From an uncultured Porphyromonadaceae bacterium (GTDB lineage Bacteria > Bacteroidota > Bacteroidia > Bacteroidales > Muribaculaceae), in assembly GCA_905198125.1 (NCBI GenBank), contig CAJKBH010000004.1:1-64000 (forward strand): a stretch of DNA of 64,000 bases, read 5' to 3'. The notes under the pieces are model-generated. The model was not told the DNA's origin and searched no databases. It saw nothing but the letters and a program-made list of their open reading frames with translations. Positions 1 through 7,989 of this stretch are shown one piece after another. Position 1 is the first letter of the stretch. The number at the start of each line of letters is the position of its first letter. The translations under genes and the position numbers were made by a program.

Positions 1-1
1 C

Positions 2-637
2 GGGCTTGCCGTCGTTGTGTTGATCGGAGCCATCGCCATGCGCTCGGAGGCGCAGCAAGACTCTATACCGACCGATGAAAAGGCAACAATAAATGAAAGC
101 CCGTTGACTGCCTCTCTCCCGGCACCCGTCACGGATCCGTTCGAGCAGGCTGTCAGCATTATCAAGAAGTACGAGGGGATGCACCAACCCCGCCACTGGC
201 CCTTAGTAGGCTACGGACACAAGGTACTTCCGGGCGAGAAATATTCCCGTTCCGCCACATTGAGTGAGAAGCAGGCCGATGCGCTGTTGCGTAAGGACCT
301 GCTGAAAAACTGTGCCGTTTTCCGCGATTTCGGCGCCGATTCCCTTTTGCTCGGCACCCTGGCCTACAACATCGGCTCGGGCAACGTGAAGCGTTCCGGC
401 GTCACGGCCGCCCTGCGCAACGGCAACCGAGATATACGCGACCTTTACTTACAGCACTGCCGGTACCGCGGCAAGAAACTTAGCCAGCTGCAACGCCGGC
501 GCGTCGAGGAGTTCGAGACACTGTTCATCGTCTCCGACTCCACGTCCTCCACGTCTCAGCTGATGAACTACGATTCCCAATCACCGGGCCACATTCCTTA
601 CAATAATTACCGCCTGGCATCCGTAACTATATTTTGA
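2..637 (+). CDS. Phage-type lysozyme (GH24), 5' end cut off by the window
   Basis: The reading frame is open from the first bases, and a hydrophobic stretch (GLAVVVLIGAIA) precedes the first usable starts (GTG at 17, ATG at 38). The true start, with a signal peptide or membrane anchor, is therefore probably outside the window. The middle carries the GH24 pattern: a glutamate in KKYEGMH, then GYGH followed by LPGE, then an AD-LLR-DL segment and LAYNIGSGNV. This family cleaves the glycan backbone of peptidoglycan. In Bacteroidales such genes are often chromosomal single copies as well as phage or conjugative-element genes. No phage genes are visible beside it. The C-terminal 40 residues are Ser/Thr-rich and look unstructured. 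Family assignment is fairly sure; cellular role is not. Confidence 0.75.
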   Translation, partial: GLAVVVLIGAIAMRSEAQQDSIPTDEKATINESPLTASLPAPVTDPFEQAVSIIKKYEGMHQPRHWPLVGYGHKVLPGEKYSRSATLSEKQADALLRKDLLKNCAVFRDFGADSLLLGTLAYNIGSGNVKRSGVTAALRNGNRDIRDLYLQHCRYRGKKLSQLQRRRVEEFETLFIVSDSTSSTSQLMNYDSQSPGHIPYNNYRLASVTIF

Positions 638-656
638 ACTACACATTACACATTGA

Positions 657-1478
657 ATGATGAGAAGTAATATTCCGATAATATTTATTTTGACGGGGCT
701 GTTGACCGCGAGTTGCGGCCACAACCGGCAGGCGACGGCCTGCGAGGCTGTGGAACGGTGCGACTCGCTTCCCGAAGGGGTCAAGAATATGGTCCGGGCC
801 GTGGCCGACGACGATGCCGGCAAGTTCGCCGCCACCGTGAGCTATCCGCTGGCCCGTCCCTATCCGCTGCACGACATCCGGGACGCACGCCAGATGGAAT
901 CATACTACCACACGCTTGTAGACGACTCGCTGAGGCGTGTCATCACCACGTCCATGCCTGACCAGTGGAGCGAATACGGATGGCGTGGCTGGGCCCTGAA
1001 GGATGGCCGGTATGTATGGATCGACTCATTGGTTTACGACATACCGTATGTGTCGGCACGTGAGCAGGCCGATCTGGAACGGCTGCGTCAGCAGGAGCTG
1101 AACACCCTGCGCTCCGATCTGCGCGGCGACTGGCTGCCATTGGGCGCCATGACAGCCGACAACGGCGACCTGATGCGCATAGACGCCGCACGCAACGCCA
1201 CTCCCGATTCGCCCGACGCACTGAGACTGCTGGTGTACAGAAAAGGCACCGACCCGCACGGCGACCCGTCGGACATATTCACCGGAGAGCTGAGCACAGA
1301 GGGTACCGACGTAAGCCCGATATATGAATTCGCCGACAAGGCCGGCCGGAAACGGACCTACATACCATATCCGGACGACGGATCCGGGCCCGCCGTCTAC
1401 GAGGAACTTAAGGACGGTTCCGAGCGTACCGTCAACGTCAGGCACGTCTATTGGATGGACGTAATAGGTGAAAAATGA
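657..1478 (+). CDS. Hypothetical lipoprotein
   Basis: 273 residues beginning with a short basic n-region and a lipoprotein signal ending LTASCGH, so the mature protein should be lipid-anchored through Cys20. An ATG directly follows the first ATG, so the start is ambiguous by one codon. The part around residues 45-115 (AGKFAATVSYPLARPYPLHDI and the following WSEYGWRGWAL) resembles an NTF2-like fold seen in Bacteroidales lipoproteins, but no catalytic motif is visible. It begins 20 nt after the lysozyme gene in the same direction, so the two could be co-transcribed. Function unknown. Confidence 0.7.
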   Translation: MMRSNIPIIFILTGLLTASCGHNRQATACEAVERCDSLPEGVKNMVRAVADDDAGKFAATVSYPLARPYPLHDIRDARQMESYYHTLVDDSLRRVITTSMPDQWSEYGWRGWALKDGRYVWIDSLVYDIPYVSAREQADLERLRQQELNTLRSDLRGDWLPLGAMTADNGDLMRIDAARNATPDSPDALRLLVYRKGTDPHGDPSDIFTGELSTEGTDVSPIYEFADKAGRKRTYIPYPDDGSGPAVYEELKDGSERTVNVRHVYWMDVIGEK

Positions 1479-1520
1479 CCGCCGAATTGACACTTTTTTG
1501 AGTCCGGAGGTCGTTTTTGC

Positions 1521-1551
1521 TTGCAATTATGACGAATGAAATGTAATTTTG
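1521..1551 (+). promoter_or_regulatory. Promoter for pyrE
   Basis: TTG at 1521-1523 and TAATTTTG at 1544-1551 are separated by 20 nt, which fits the Bacteroidetes -33/-7 pattern. Transcription would start near 1556, giving a leader of about 40 nt before pyrE. Confidence 0.65.
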
Positions 1552-1596
1552 TAAGTTAATACGCTAATCGATAGAAAAACTAATAAATCGATACTT

Positions 1597-2241
1597 ATGA
1601 TGAAACCAGACCGTCAGCTTGCTGAGAAGCTACTAAACATCAGCGCTATAAAGTTACAGCCCGATATGCCGTTCGTATGGGGTTCGGGATGGAATTCGCC
1701 TATATATAACGACAACCGCCGCCTGCTGTCGTACCCGGATATCCGCAACTACGTCAAGACGGAGCTTGCTAAGAACATCGTGGAGCACTTCGACGGCGCG
1801 GATGCGATAGCGAGCGTGTCGACCGCCGCCATATCCATCGGTGCCATAGTGGCAGACACCTTAGGACTCCCTTTTGCATACGTGCGAGAGACACCCAAGG
1901 ACCATGGCCTGGAAAACCTGATAGAAGGCAACCTTCGCCCGGGTCACAAGGTGGTGATGGTGGAGGACATCATAGCCACGGCCGGAGGCACGATGAAGGC
2001 CGCCGAGGTACTTGCCAACGCCGGCTGCGAGGTGCTGGGCGGCGTGGCGATATTCAACTATGAGTTCCCCATGGCCGTGAAGCGTCTGAACAACGCCAAC
2101 ATCGACATGGTGTCTCTGTGCACCTACAACGTGATGGTGGAGACGGCCCTGGCCACCGACTACATTCAGCCCGAGGACGTGGAGACCCTGAAGGAATGGC
2201 GCAAGGACCCCGCCAACTGGGTGCCTGCGGCCAAGTTCTGA
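1597..2241 (+). CDS. pyrE: Orotate phosphoribosyltransferase
   Basis: This enzyme transfers the ribose-5-phosphate of PRPP to orotate, making orotidine monophosphate in de novo pyrimidine synthesis. The PRPP-binding signature is at residues 119-131 (VVMVEDIIATAGG), and a substrate-binding segment lies at YVRETPKDHGLENLIEG (about 95-111). At 214 residues it has normal length for the family. It has its own promoter and ends with a hairpin. The next gene, a SRPBCC protein, is a usual neighbour of pyrE in Bacteroides-type genomes, as far as is known. Confidence 0.95.
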   Translation: MMKPDRQLAEKLLNISAIKLQPDMPFVWGSGWNSPIYNDNRRLLSYPDIRNYVKTELAKNIVEHFDGADAIASVSTAAISIGAIVADTLGLPFAYVRETPKDHGLENLIEGNLRPGHKVVMVEDIIATAGGTMKAAEVLANAGCEVLGGVAIFNYEFPMAVKRLNNANIDMVSLCTYNVMVETALATDYIQPEDVETLKEWRKDPANWVPAAKF

Positions 2242-2267
2242 CGGCCGATGCCTGACGGCTACGGCCT

Positions 2268-2287
2268 GAAGCCGCTAAAGCGGCTTC
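2268..2287 (+). terminator. Hairpin after pyrE, possible weak terminator
   Basis: A perfect 8-bp stem (GAAGCCGC / GCGGCTTC) with a TAAA loop lies 26 nt after the pyrE stop. No T-run follows, so it may be an mRNA end-stabilising or processing hairpin rather than a true terminator. Confidence 0.35.
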
Positions 2288-2332
2288 GCCGGAACGAAAC
2301 CGCCTAAAACCGCAGTCTGCGCCATTCTCTTG

Positions 2333-2362
2333 ACTTTTTCAACTTTTTAAACTTTCTGAACT
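2333..2362 (+). repeat. Period-9 pyrimidine-rich leader element, copy 1
   Basis: Three 9-nt units, ACTTTTTCA, ACTTTTTAA and ACTTTCTGA, are followed by ACT and end 8 nt before the ATG of the SRPBCC gene. The preceding bases GCCATTCTCTTG are shared with the copy near 52.9 kb. No Shine-Dalgarno sequence lies between the element and the start codon. Confidence 0.7.
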
Positions 2363-2370
2363 ATAGAAAC

Positions 2371-2805
2371 ATGGCAGAATACAAAAGCAATCCCGTGACC
2401 GTGCGCAAGAGCGCGGACCAGATATACGACACATTGACCGACCTGCAGGGTCTGGCCGAAAAAATCACCGGCATCCCCGCCGACAGCGTCCCGGAGGACA
2501 AGCGCGCCATGCTTGAGGGTATCCGCGTGGACGAGAACACACTGACCATCCCCGGCGGTCCCACCGGAGCCATCACGCTGGTCAAGAGCGACTGCACCCG
2601 TCCCACTTACGTCAGCTACGAGGGCGTAGGGACTCCAGTGCCAGTGACCTTGGCCGTGAACATCGCCGCCGTAGGTGACGACGCCGCCGAAGTGACCGTA
2701 AAGGCCGACATCCAGGTACCCGCTCTGCTCAAACCGATGCTGAACGGTCCGATGCAGAAAATGGTGGACGAGGTGGCTCAGAACCTGAAAAACCTGAACG
2801 CCTGA
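2371..2805 (+). CDS. SRPBCC (START/polyketide-cyclase-like) family protein
   Basis: 144 residues with no signal peptide, so probably cytoplasmic. The opening (S-x-P-VTVRKSADQIYDTLTDLQGLAE), the central strands and the closing long helix (LLKPMLNGPMQKMVDEVAQNLKNL) fit the helix-grip fold that binds hydrophobic ligands. No catalytic residues can be named. It follows pyrE with its own leader element and is followed by a two-hairpin terminator, so it is probably a short transcription unit. The ligand is unknown. Confidence 0.75.
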   Translation: MAEYKSNPVTVRKSADQIYDTLTDLQGLAEKITGIPADSVPEDKRAMLEGIRVDENTLTIPGGPTGAITLVKSDCTRPTYVSYEGVGTPVPVTLAVNIAAVGDDAAEVTVKADIQVPALLKPMLNGPMQKMVDEVAQNLKNLNA

Positions 2806-2809
2806 TACC

Positions 2810-2855
2810 AAGCCTCAGGGAAACCCTGCAAACGGGTGTCCGGAGGCTTAATTTT
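2810..2855 (+). terminator. Two-hairpin Rho-independent terminator
   Basis: An outer stem AAGCCTC (2810-2816) / GAGGCTT (2843-2849) encloses a small AGGG/CCCT hairpin and is followed by AATTTTTG. It closes the SRPBCC gene. The GGAGG that resembles a ribosome-binding site for the next gene is one arm of this stem. Confidence 0.6.
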
Positions 2856-3448
2856 TGAACCAAAAAATCTTGAAAATTCGCAGTAACAGCTGTAACGACA
2901 GATGGTGCGTCCGTCGGCTTTTGCCGTCGGCCGCTTTGTCGTGCCTGTTGTCTGGTTCCATACTCCTTACCGGCTGCAACACCATCGACTCAGACCGCAT
3001 CCCGAACTATGCCGTGAACATCAACCTGACGCCCCAGGCGTCGTGGCAGACCTACGGCGTGACTTATTTCGGTCAGTACAAGCGGTTTGTGCGCGAACTG
3101 CGCGAGCCGTCCAACTTCCCGTGGCTGGAACGCACCATGACGGGTTTCGGCGGCGTGCTGTTAGTGTGCGGCATCGACGCATTCACCAACGAGGCGAACG
3201 TGCCGCTGGCCTACGACCTGGCCTGCCCGGTGGAATGCCGCCGCGACGTGCGCGTCAACATGGTGGAGGCCGAGGGGCATCCGTTCCCCGTGGCGCAATG
3301 CCCGGTATGCAAGTCGGAATACGATGTATTCGAAGCCGGAGGACGCCCCATTTCGGGCAAAGCCGAAGCCGACGGCTATGGATTGAGAATATATTACTGC
3401 GTGCCTCCCGCCAACGGTATGGGCGGCTATATCGTAACAAACCAATAG
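2855..3448 (+). CDS. Lipoprotein with a Rieske-like, four-cysteine domain
   Basis: The frame opens with a TTG inside the terminator T-run, so the start is uncertain; another TTG at 2870 is possible. A lipoprotein signal ends at LLTGC (Cys41 from the first start). The C-terminal half looks like a Rieske domain: CPVEC (Cys124, Cys128), then CPVCKSEYDV (Cys149, Cys152), then GGRPISGKA and a final strand ending YYC. A real Rieske centre uses C-x-H and C-x2-H. Here both histidines appear to be replaced by cysteines, which would suit zinc or a different Fe-S centre. It lies 7 nt before the LysE-like exporter gene and is probably co-transcribed with it. Confidence 0.65.
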   Translation: MNQKILKIRSNSCNDRWCVRRLLPSAALSCLLSGSILLTGCNTIDSDRIPNYAVNINLTPQASWQTYGVTYFGQYKRFVRELREPSNFPWLERTMTGFGGVLLVCGIDAFTNEANVPLAYDLACPVECRRDVRVNMVEAEGHPFPVAQCPVCKSEYDVFEAGGRPISGKAEADGYGLRIYYCVPPANGMGGYIVTNQ

Positions 3449-3455
3449 AACAGGC

Positions 3456-5066
3456 ATGACCATCCTGGAGGGCATATTATACATGATGTGGCGCGGATTC
3501 GCCATCGGCGTCATCATTTCGGCTCCGATGGGACCCGTGGGCATCCTGTGCGTGCAGCGCACCCTCTCCAAAGGGCGCAAGACCGGCCTGTACACCGGCA
3601 TCGGCGCGGCAATCTCCGACCTGTTCTATTGCCTTCTCACGGGATTCGGTCTCAGCTTCATCGAAGAATTCTTAGAGGAAAACCAGAACATGATACAGCT
3701 GGTGGGTTCGGCCGTGCTGATAGGGTTCGCCGCCTACCTGTTCTTCTCCAATCCTTCGAAAAGCATCCGTAAGCCGGGCGAGAATCCGGGCTCGCCCAAG
3801 CTCGACATACTGAACGGGTTCCTGTTCACGGTGTCGAACCCGTTGATTATCTTCCTGATAATCGGCCTGTTCGCACGGTTCAACTTCCTGTTGCCCGATA
3901 TTCAGTTCGGACATTATCTCATCGGATTCCTGTTCATCATCATCGGCGCGCTGTGCTGGTGGTGGGTGGTTACATTCTTTGTGGACAAGGTACGCGCGCA
4001 CTTCAACCTGCGAAGCATGTGGCTCATCAATAAAATCACGGGCAGCATCATCGGGCTGTTCGGCGTGGTGGGCATCATCACGTCCATAATCGGTCTGGCA
4101 TCAGGAACCGCGACAGCCGCGCCCCGCGCTCCCGTCTATCTGAACTCCGCGCGCGGATTCCACGGCCAGGCCGAGGGAACGCCCCTCGTAATAGACGCCA
4201 AGAGTCCGGTGACACTGCCTACTGCCAACCCCGGTTTCTCCATCGATTTACGCATCAGGGACATACACAGCCAGCCCAACACGTCGTACGACCGCCAGCG
4301 GTTGCCCGGATGGTATATGGAATTTCCGGGCGAGAAAGACACGCTGCGCATCAAGGTGCGGCCCATCGACGACTATATGGACACGTATGGCCCGCGCAGC
4401 CTCTACGTGAAAGTGAGCATGAACGGCGAGACTCTGGCCGAGACCGGGCTTCGCGACCATTTCGACTGGAACGACGGCTGGAACTGCTGGAAGCTGACGT
4501 ACAACGACGGCAACTGGACGCTGCAGGGGGGCGAGCGTGACTACAACGACGTGGCACGGTGGCAGACCGTCGCGTTCAATCCCACCGAAATGGTGATTGG
4601 AGCCAACCGTGGCGGCCTTATCAATGCCGACTGGATATGTCTGGAATGCGCCGACGACAGACGTTCGGAACTGTCTTATCTGGCTAACCCCGATGTATTG
4701 GACAGCTATCTGCTCCGCTCCACCAATCCGATAGAGGGCGTGTGGGAAATGTACGACCGCACTATGGAGGAAAATATGCTGCGCCCGGGCGGAGACTATC
4801 AGTTGGCTATCGTGGGCGATGCCGACGGTGGCTATCAGATACTGTACCAATCCGGTGCCACGAAAAACAAACAGCAATGGGAACGCGGCGCCATCAAGGG
4901 AAAACTGACGCCGACATCCACTGAGAACCTATTTGATGTGGAATGGCGCGACGCCGACGGCAAACCGCTGCAGACCGAAATCAAGGCCGAGTTCCAGAGT
5001 CCTGACTTCCTTAATTTTACCCTCCCCTATCTTTCATCATCTTTCCGACTCCACAAAATCCGCTGA
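3456..5066 (+). CDS. LysE-family exporter fused to a large C-terminal domain
   Basis: Residues 1 to about 215 form a LysE/RhtB-type exporter: the opening motif GVIISAPMGPVGILCVQRTL, the GLYTGIGAAISDLFY segment, and about six membrane helices including a Trp-rich one (ALCWWWVVTFF). LysE proteins are normally about 200-230 residues and export amino acids. Here the frame continues for about 310 more residues after AAPRAPVYLNS. That part is rich in beta-strands (concanavalin-like segment about 235-410, then a lipocalin-like start NPIEGVWEMYD near 425) and should lie outside the inner membrane. The last codon abuts the comF stop on the other strand. The transporter family is clear; the role of the extra domain is unknown. 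Confidence 0.75.
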   Translation: MTILEGILYMMWRGFAIGVIISAPMGPVGILCVQRTLSKGRKTGLYTGIGAAISDLFYCLLTGFGLSFIEEFLEENQNMIQLVGSAVLIGFAAYLFFSNPSKSIRKPGENPGSPKLDILNGFLFTVSNPLIIFLIIGLFARFNFLLPDIQFGHYLIGFLFIIIGALCWWWVVTFFVDKVRAHFNLRSMWLINKITGSIIGLFGVVGIITSIIGLASGTATAAPRAPVYLNSARGFHGQAEGTPLVIDAKSPVTLPTANPGFSIDLRIRDIHSQPNTSYDRQRLPGWYMEFPGEKDTLRIKVRPIDDYMDTYGPRSLYVKVSMNGETLAETGLRDHFDWNDGWNCWKLTYNDGNWTLQGGERDYNDVARWQTVAFNPTEMVIGANRGGLINADWICLECADDRRSELSYLANPDVLDSYLLRSTNPIEGVWEMYDRTMEENMLRPGGDYQLAIVGDADGGYQILYQSGATKNKQQWERGAIKGKLTPTSTENLFDVEWRDADGKPLQTEIKAEFQSPDFLNFTLPYLSSSFRLHKIR

Positions 5067-5744
5067 TCAGAAAGTAACCGCGAGCGTAAGCAGCGAGATT
5101 CGGGCTGTAGGACACGCAGAGACTATCGCTTCTGCGGCCGAGCGCAACGTGGCGCCGGTGGTGCATACATCATCGCACAGCAGGATATGTTTGCCGGCAA
5201 ATTTTTCCGGATGCTTTAACTTGAATATGCCCTTTGTATTCTCTAATCGTTCCTTATGCGACAGGCTGGTCTGCGTGCGGTGAGGCTTCACTGCTTTAAG
5301 TGCCGTGCTCACCGGAATGCCCGAGTCCTTGGCCAATCCGATGCACAGCTGTTCGGCCTGATTGTAGCCTCGTATAGACTGCTTCCACCAATGCATGGGA
5401 ACAGGCATCAGCACGTCGACACCGTTCAGGAAACCCGCCATCAGCAGGTCGCGGCACATCACTTCGCCCATAAACCGCCCCAACTTCCTGAAATGATGAT
5501 ACTTCAGGTCGTGAATCACGCCCGCCAGTTCCGAATCTGGCGTATAAAAGAAGAACCCCGCCGCCCGTTCATACGGCACTATCCCCATGAACCGCACCGC
5601 CATCGGATTGTCCGGAATGCGGTGGTATCCGGTGCGCGGCAGACGCGCCAGACAGTGCATACACACGTACCGCTCACCGCTTTTCAGCGTCTCGCCGCAC
5701 AAGTGGCAGCTATGTGGCAAAATATAATCCAACAATGACGACAC
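5067..5744 (-). CDS. comF: ComF family phosphoribosyltransferase-like protein
   Basis: An N-terminal zinc-ribbon-like segment (CHLCGETLKSGERYVCMHC) precedes a phosphoribosyltransferase domain with the PRPP loop LLCDDVCTTGATL and the family segment RGYNQAEQL. In naturally competent bacteria ComF acts in uptake of single-stranded DNA; its role in Bacteroidales is not settled. A longer frame reaches ATG at 5828, but that extension would translate the period-9 leader repeat into an odd Asn/Phe-rich peptide. The GTG at 5744, just after the repeat, gives the N-terminus expected for the family. Last gene of the prmC-recX-comF group, and convergent with the LysE-like gene. Confidence 0.85.
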   Translation of the reverse strand: MSSLLDYILPHSCHLCGETLKSGERYVCMHCLARLPRTGYHRIPDNPMAVRFMGIVPYERAAGFFFYTPDSELAGVIHDLKYHHFRKLGRFMGEVMCRDLLMAGFLNGVDVLMPVPMHWWKQSIRGYNQAEQLCIGLAKDSGIPVSTALKAVKPHRTQTSLSHKERLENTKGIFKLKHPEKFAGKHILLCDDVCTTGATLRSAAEAIVSACPTARISLLTLAVTF

Positions 5745-5749
5745 GGGGC

Positions 5750-5779
5750 AGTTGAAAAAGTTTAGAAAGTTAAAAAAGT
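5750..5779 (-). repeat. Period-9 pyrimidine-rich leader element, copy 2
   Basis: On the reverse strand the units ACTTTTTTA, ACTTTCTAA and ACTTTTTCA are followed by ACT, ending 5 nt before the proposed GTG start of comF. The sequence GCCATTATCTTA lies just upstream, as in the other copies. Confidence 0.65.
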
Positions 5780-5834
5780 TAAGATAATGGCATAGAGGGT
5801 TAAGTGTCAGGCGGATTGGTTCTGGCATAAAGAT

Positions 5835-6326
5835 TCAATCTTTATTCAAGCGCTTTATCAACGCCGCCACCATCTTCATGCTCAGTTCGGCTTCGAAGCC
5901 GCGGGTCATGAGGTGCTTCAGGAGCTTGGTGCGGTCGCCGTACTCGGTCAAGTCCAGGGACTTGACCTTCGCTTTGGCGGCGCGTATCAGCGCGTCTTTG
6001 TAGTCGGCCGGCTCTATTGCGTCGAGTGCCTCCGTAATCAACGCGGCCGGTATCCGCTTCAGCATCAGCTGCTGGCGTATCTTGTTGCGGCCCCAGCCGC
6101 TGAAACGCACCTTGTCGCGCGCGAAACTGCGCGCATATCGCGCCTCGTCTACAAACTTCAGCTCGCACAGGCTGTTCAGCACCTCCTCGGCATCCCCGGC
6201 CGTCAGGCCATACTTGCGCAACTTGGCCATGATGTCGTAAGGGCATTGCTCGGACTTGGCGCACAGCCCGGCCATCATCTCAAGCGCCTTCTGAGGCGTC
6301 ACCTCCTTTTTATTTCTTGACGCCAT
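5835..6326 (-). CDS. recX: Regulatory protein RecX
   Basis: RecX binds RecA filaments and dampens recombinase activity. The sequence shows its three-helix repeats: PYDIMAKLRKYGL, then the conserved FVDEARYARSFARDKVRFSGWGRNKIRQQL block, then a C-terminal block ending RGFEAELSMKMVAALIK. The start chosen (MASRNKKEV) gives 163 residues and overlaps the prmC stop by 17 nt, which suggests translational coupling. An upstream ATG at 6371 would add 15 residues lying inside prmC and is less likely. Confidence 0.9.
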   Translation of the reverse strand: MASRNKKEVTPQKALEMMAGLCAKSEQCPYDIMAKLRKYGLTAGDAEEVLNSLCELKFVDEARYARSFARDKVRFSGWGRNKIRQQLMLKRIPAALITEALDAIEPADYKDALIRAAKAKVKSLDLTEYGDRTKLLKHLMTRGFEAELSMKMVAALIKRLNKD

Positions 6327-7158
6327 ACGCGAAACGCACCTTGCCATAGCTGTCAAGCCATGTCTCGGCATCCGCGAACCCGGTGTCGGTCATAAGCTGA
6401 CGCATCTGCACTGCATACAACGGATTGATCTCGAACCACAACTGGCCGCCAGGTGCCAACACATTCCGGGCTACCTCGCATATACGCCGGTAAAACCTCA
6501 GCGGGTCGTCATCGGGTACGAAAAGAGCCTGCGCCGGCTCGTATTCCAACACATTGGCTTCCATATCCTTCTTCTCGAACTCGGCTATATAGGGCGGATT
6601 GCTCACCACGATGTCGAAAGAATCAGGTTCGCCCCGCCATACGAATATATCGGCCTGTACAAAAGACACATTGGCCTTCAGGGCCTCTGCGTTGCCGCGC
6701 GCTATCTCGATGGCTTCGGGAGAAACATCAAGGCCGGTAACCCGGCTGAAAGGGAGATTGCGTGCCAGGGCCACACTGATGGCGCCTGATCCGCATCCCA
6801 CGTCAAGGACGCGCAGGTCGGACCTGTCTCGGTTACGGTCCACGATACGGTCTACAAGTTCGGCCGTCTCGGGCCTGGGTATCAGCACACCCGGAGCCAC
6901 ATGCAGGTCCATGCCGTAGAAGCGGGCGTCGCCAAGTATGTATTGCAACGGTTCGTGCGCGGCCAGACGGCTCAGTATCCGCCCCGTAGCCGACAGCATA
7001 CGCTCCGACACCGGCAGGTCGCCGTTGCTCAGCAACTGCGTACGGTCCCAACCCTTGAGGTGACGGAATATCAGTTCCGTCATCGCCTCCGCCTCATAAC
7101 GGCCATATTCAGGCTCCAGTTCCCGGCGCAACTCGCGCCGCAATTCCTCTACTCGCAT
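6310..7158 (-). CDS. prmC: Peptide chain release factor N5-glutamine methyltransferase
   Basis: PrmC methylates the glutamine of the GGQ motif of release factors RF1/RF2 with S-adenosylmethionine. The protein has the N-terminal helical domain, the SAM-binding segment VLDVGCGSGAISVALA (about 118-133) and the catalytic NPPY (about 187-190), followed by a typical EINPLYA segment. 282 residues is normal. It has a strong promoter just upstream and heads the prmC-recX-comF operon. Confidence 0.95.
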   Translation of the reverse strand: MRVEELRRELRRELEPEYGRYEAEAMTELIFRHLKGWDRTQLLSNGDLPVSERMLSATGRILSRLAAHEPLQYILGDARFYGMDLHVAPGVLIPRPETAELVDRIVDRNRDRSDLRVLDVGCGSGAISVALARNLPFSRVTGLDVSPEAIEIARGNAEALKANVSFVQADIFVWRGEPDSFDIVVSNPPYIAEFEKKDMEANVLEYEPAQALFVPDDDPLRFYRRICEVARNVLAPGGQLWFEINPLYAVQMRQLMTDTGFADAETWLDSYGKVRFAYGVKK

Positions 7159-7177
7159 CTGGTTTCTATATTTATTG

Positions 7178-7209
7178 CAAATATAACCATTTCCCCGAAC
7201 TTCGCAAAA
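7178..7209 (-). promoter_or_regulatory. Promoter for prmC-recX-comF
   Basis: On the reverse strand TTTTG (7209-7205) and TATATTTG (7185-7178) are separated by exactly 19 nt, an excellent Bacteroidetes promoter. The expected transcription start is near 7172, about 14 nt before the prmC ATG. Confidence 0.8.
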
Positions 7210-7254
7210 TTGACTGTATCAGCAATAATCAATAAAGAGAGTCGTTTTAAAGTT

Positions 7255-7989
7255 ATGCGTAAAACGAGAAGCATAACCATTGTGTTCAGGCTGATAATGG
7301 CGGCCGTGGCGGTATGTGCGCCGGCATTCCACGCCGAAGCGCGCAACGACAAGATTCTGAACCGGCCCTACGCCGACCAGAAACGGATACACCTTGGCTT
7401 CTCGATCGGCATGTCGCTGCAGGACCTGGTATTCACCAACAACGGGCTGCCCACCTCCGACGGCAACGAATGGTATGCCTCCGTTCCGGCCTGGTCGCCG
7501 GGCATAGACGTGTCGGTGCTGGCCGACCTCAGACTGGGCAATCACTTCAACCTCCGTTTCTGGCCCGGCATGGCGTTCGGATCCAAGACGGTGGAATTCA
7601 TGTCGCCCACCAGCGACGAAAGGCTGCGCCAGGATGTAAAGAGCGTGTACGTGCTGCTCCCGCTGGACCTGAAAATCTCCGGCATACGCTGGCAGAACGC
7701 GCGCCCATACGTCACTGTCGGCGCCATGGGAGCCTTCGACGTGGGCAAGAAACGCAACAGCTACCTGAAGTTCAACACCGCCGACGCCTACCTGACCTGC
7801 GGCATAGGCTGTGATTTCTATCTTCCGTTCTTCAAGCTCAATCCCGAGATCAAGTTCTGCTTCGGACTCACCGACATACTGCAGCACAAACGTCCTGAAC
7901 TGGAGGACGACGTACAGACCATGCGCATCACCGAAGCCATCGCCAAAACGAAGTCGCGGATGGTGATGATCACATTCTTCTTCGAATAA
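7255..7989 (+). CDS. porT: T9SS outer-membrane protein PorT/SprT
   Basis: A 244-residue protein with a signal peptide (cleavage near AFHAEA) followed by amphipathic strands of an eight-stranded type outer-membrane barrel. The IHLGFSIGMSLQDL opening, the NLRFWPGMAFGSK segment and the C-terminal MVMITFFFE with a terminal aromatic-rich strand fit PorT-family proteins. Its place directly before porP-porK-porL-porM-porN supports a T9SS assignment. In Porphyromonas PorT is needed for T9SS export. The frame extends upstream through the prmC leader to 6901, but ATG 7255 begins the signal peptide and is the sensible start. It abuts porP with no gap. Confidence 0.8.
   Translation: MRKTRSITIVFRLIMAAVAVCAPAFHAEARNDKILNRPYADQKRIHLGFSIGMSLQDLVFTNNGLPTSDGNEWYASVPAWSPGIDVSVLADLRLGNHFNLRFWPGMAFGSKTVEFMSPTSDERLRQDVKSVYVLLPLDLKISGIRWQNARPYVTVGAMGAFDVGKKRNSYLKFNTADAYLTCGIGCDFYLPFFKLNPEIKFCFGLTDILQHKRPELEDDVQTMRITEAIAKTKSRMVMITFFFE

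Noticed and set aside
1..637. Prophage or conjugative element signalled by the lysozyme gene
   Set aside because: No other phage or transfer gene is next to it in the window; GH24 genes are also common as single genes in Bacteroidales.
5745..5828. Longer comF start at 5828
   Set aside because: It would translate the leader repeat into LNFFNFLNFFN, which is not expected in ComF, and the GTG at 5744 fits the family N-terminus.
6901..7254. 118-residue N-terminal extension of PorT
   Set aside because: It overlaps prmC in antisense and the promoter; the signal peptide starts at 7255.
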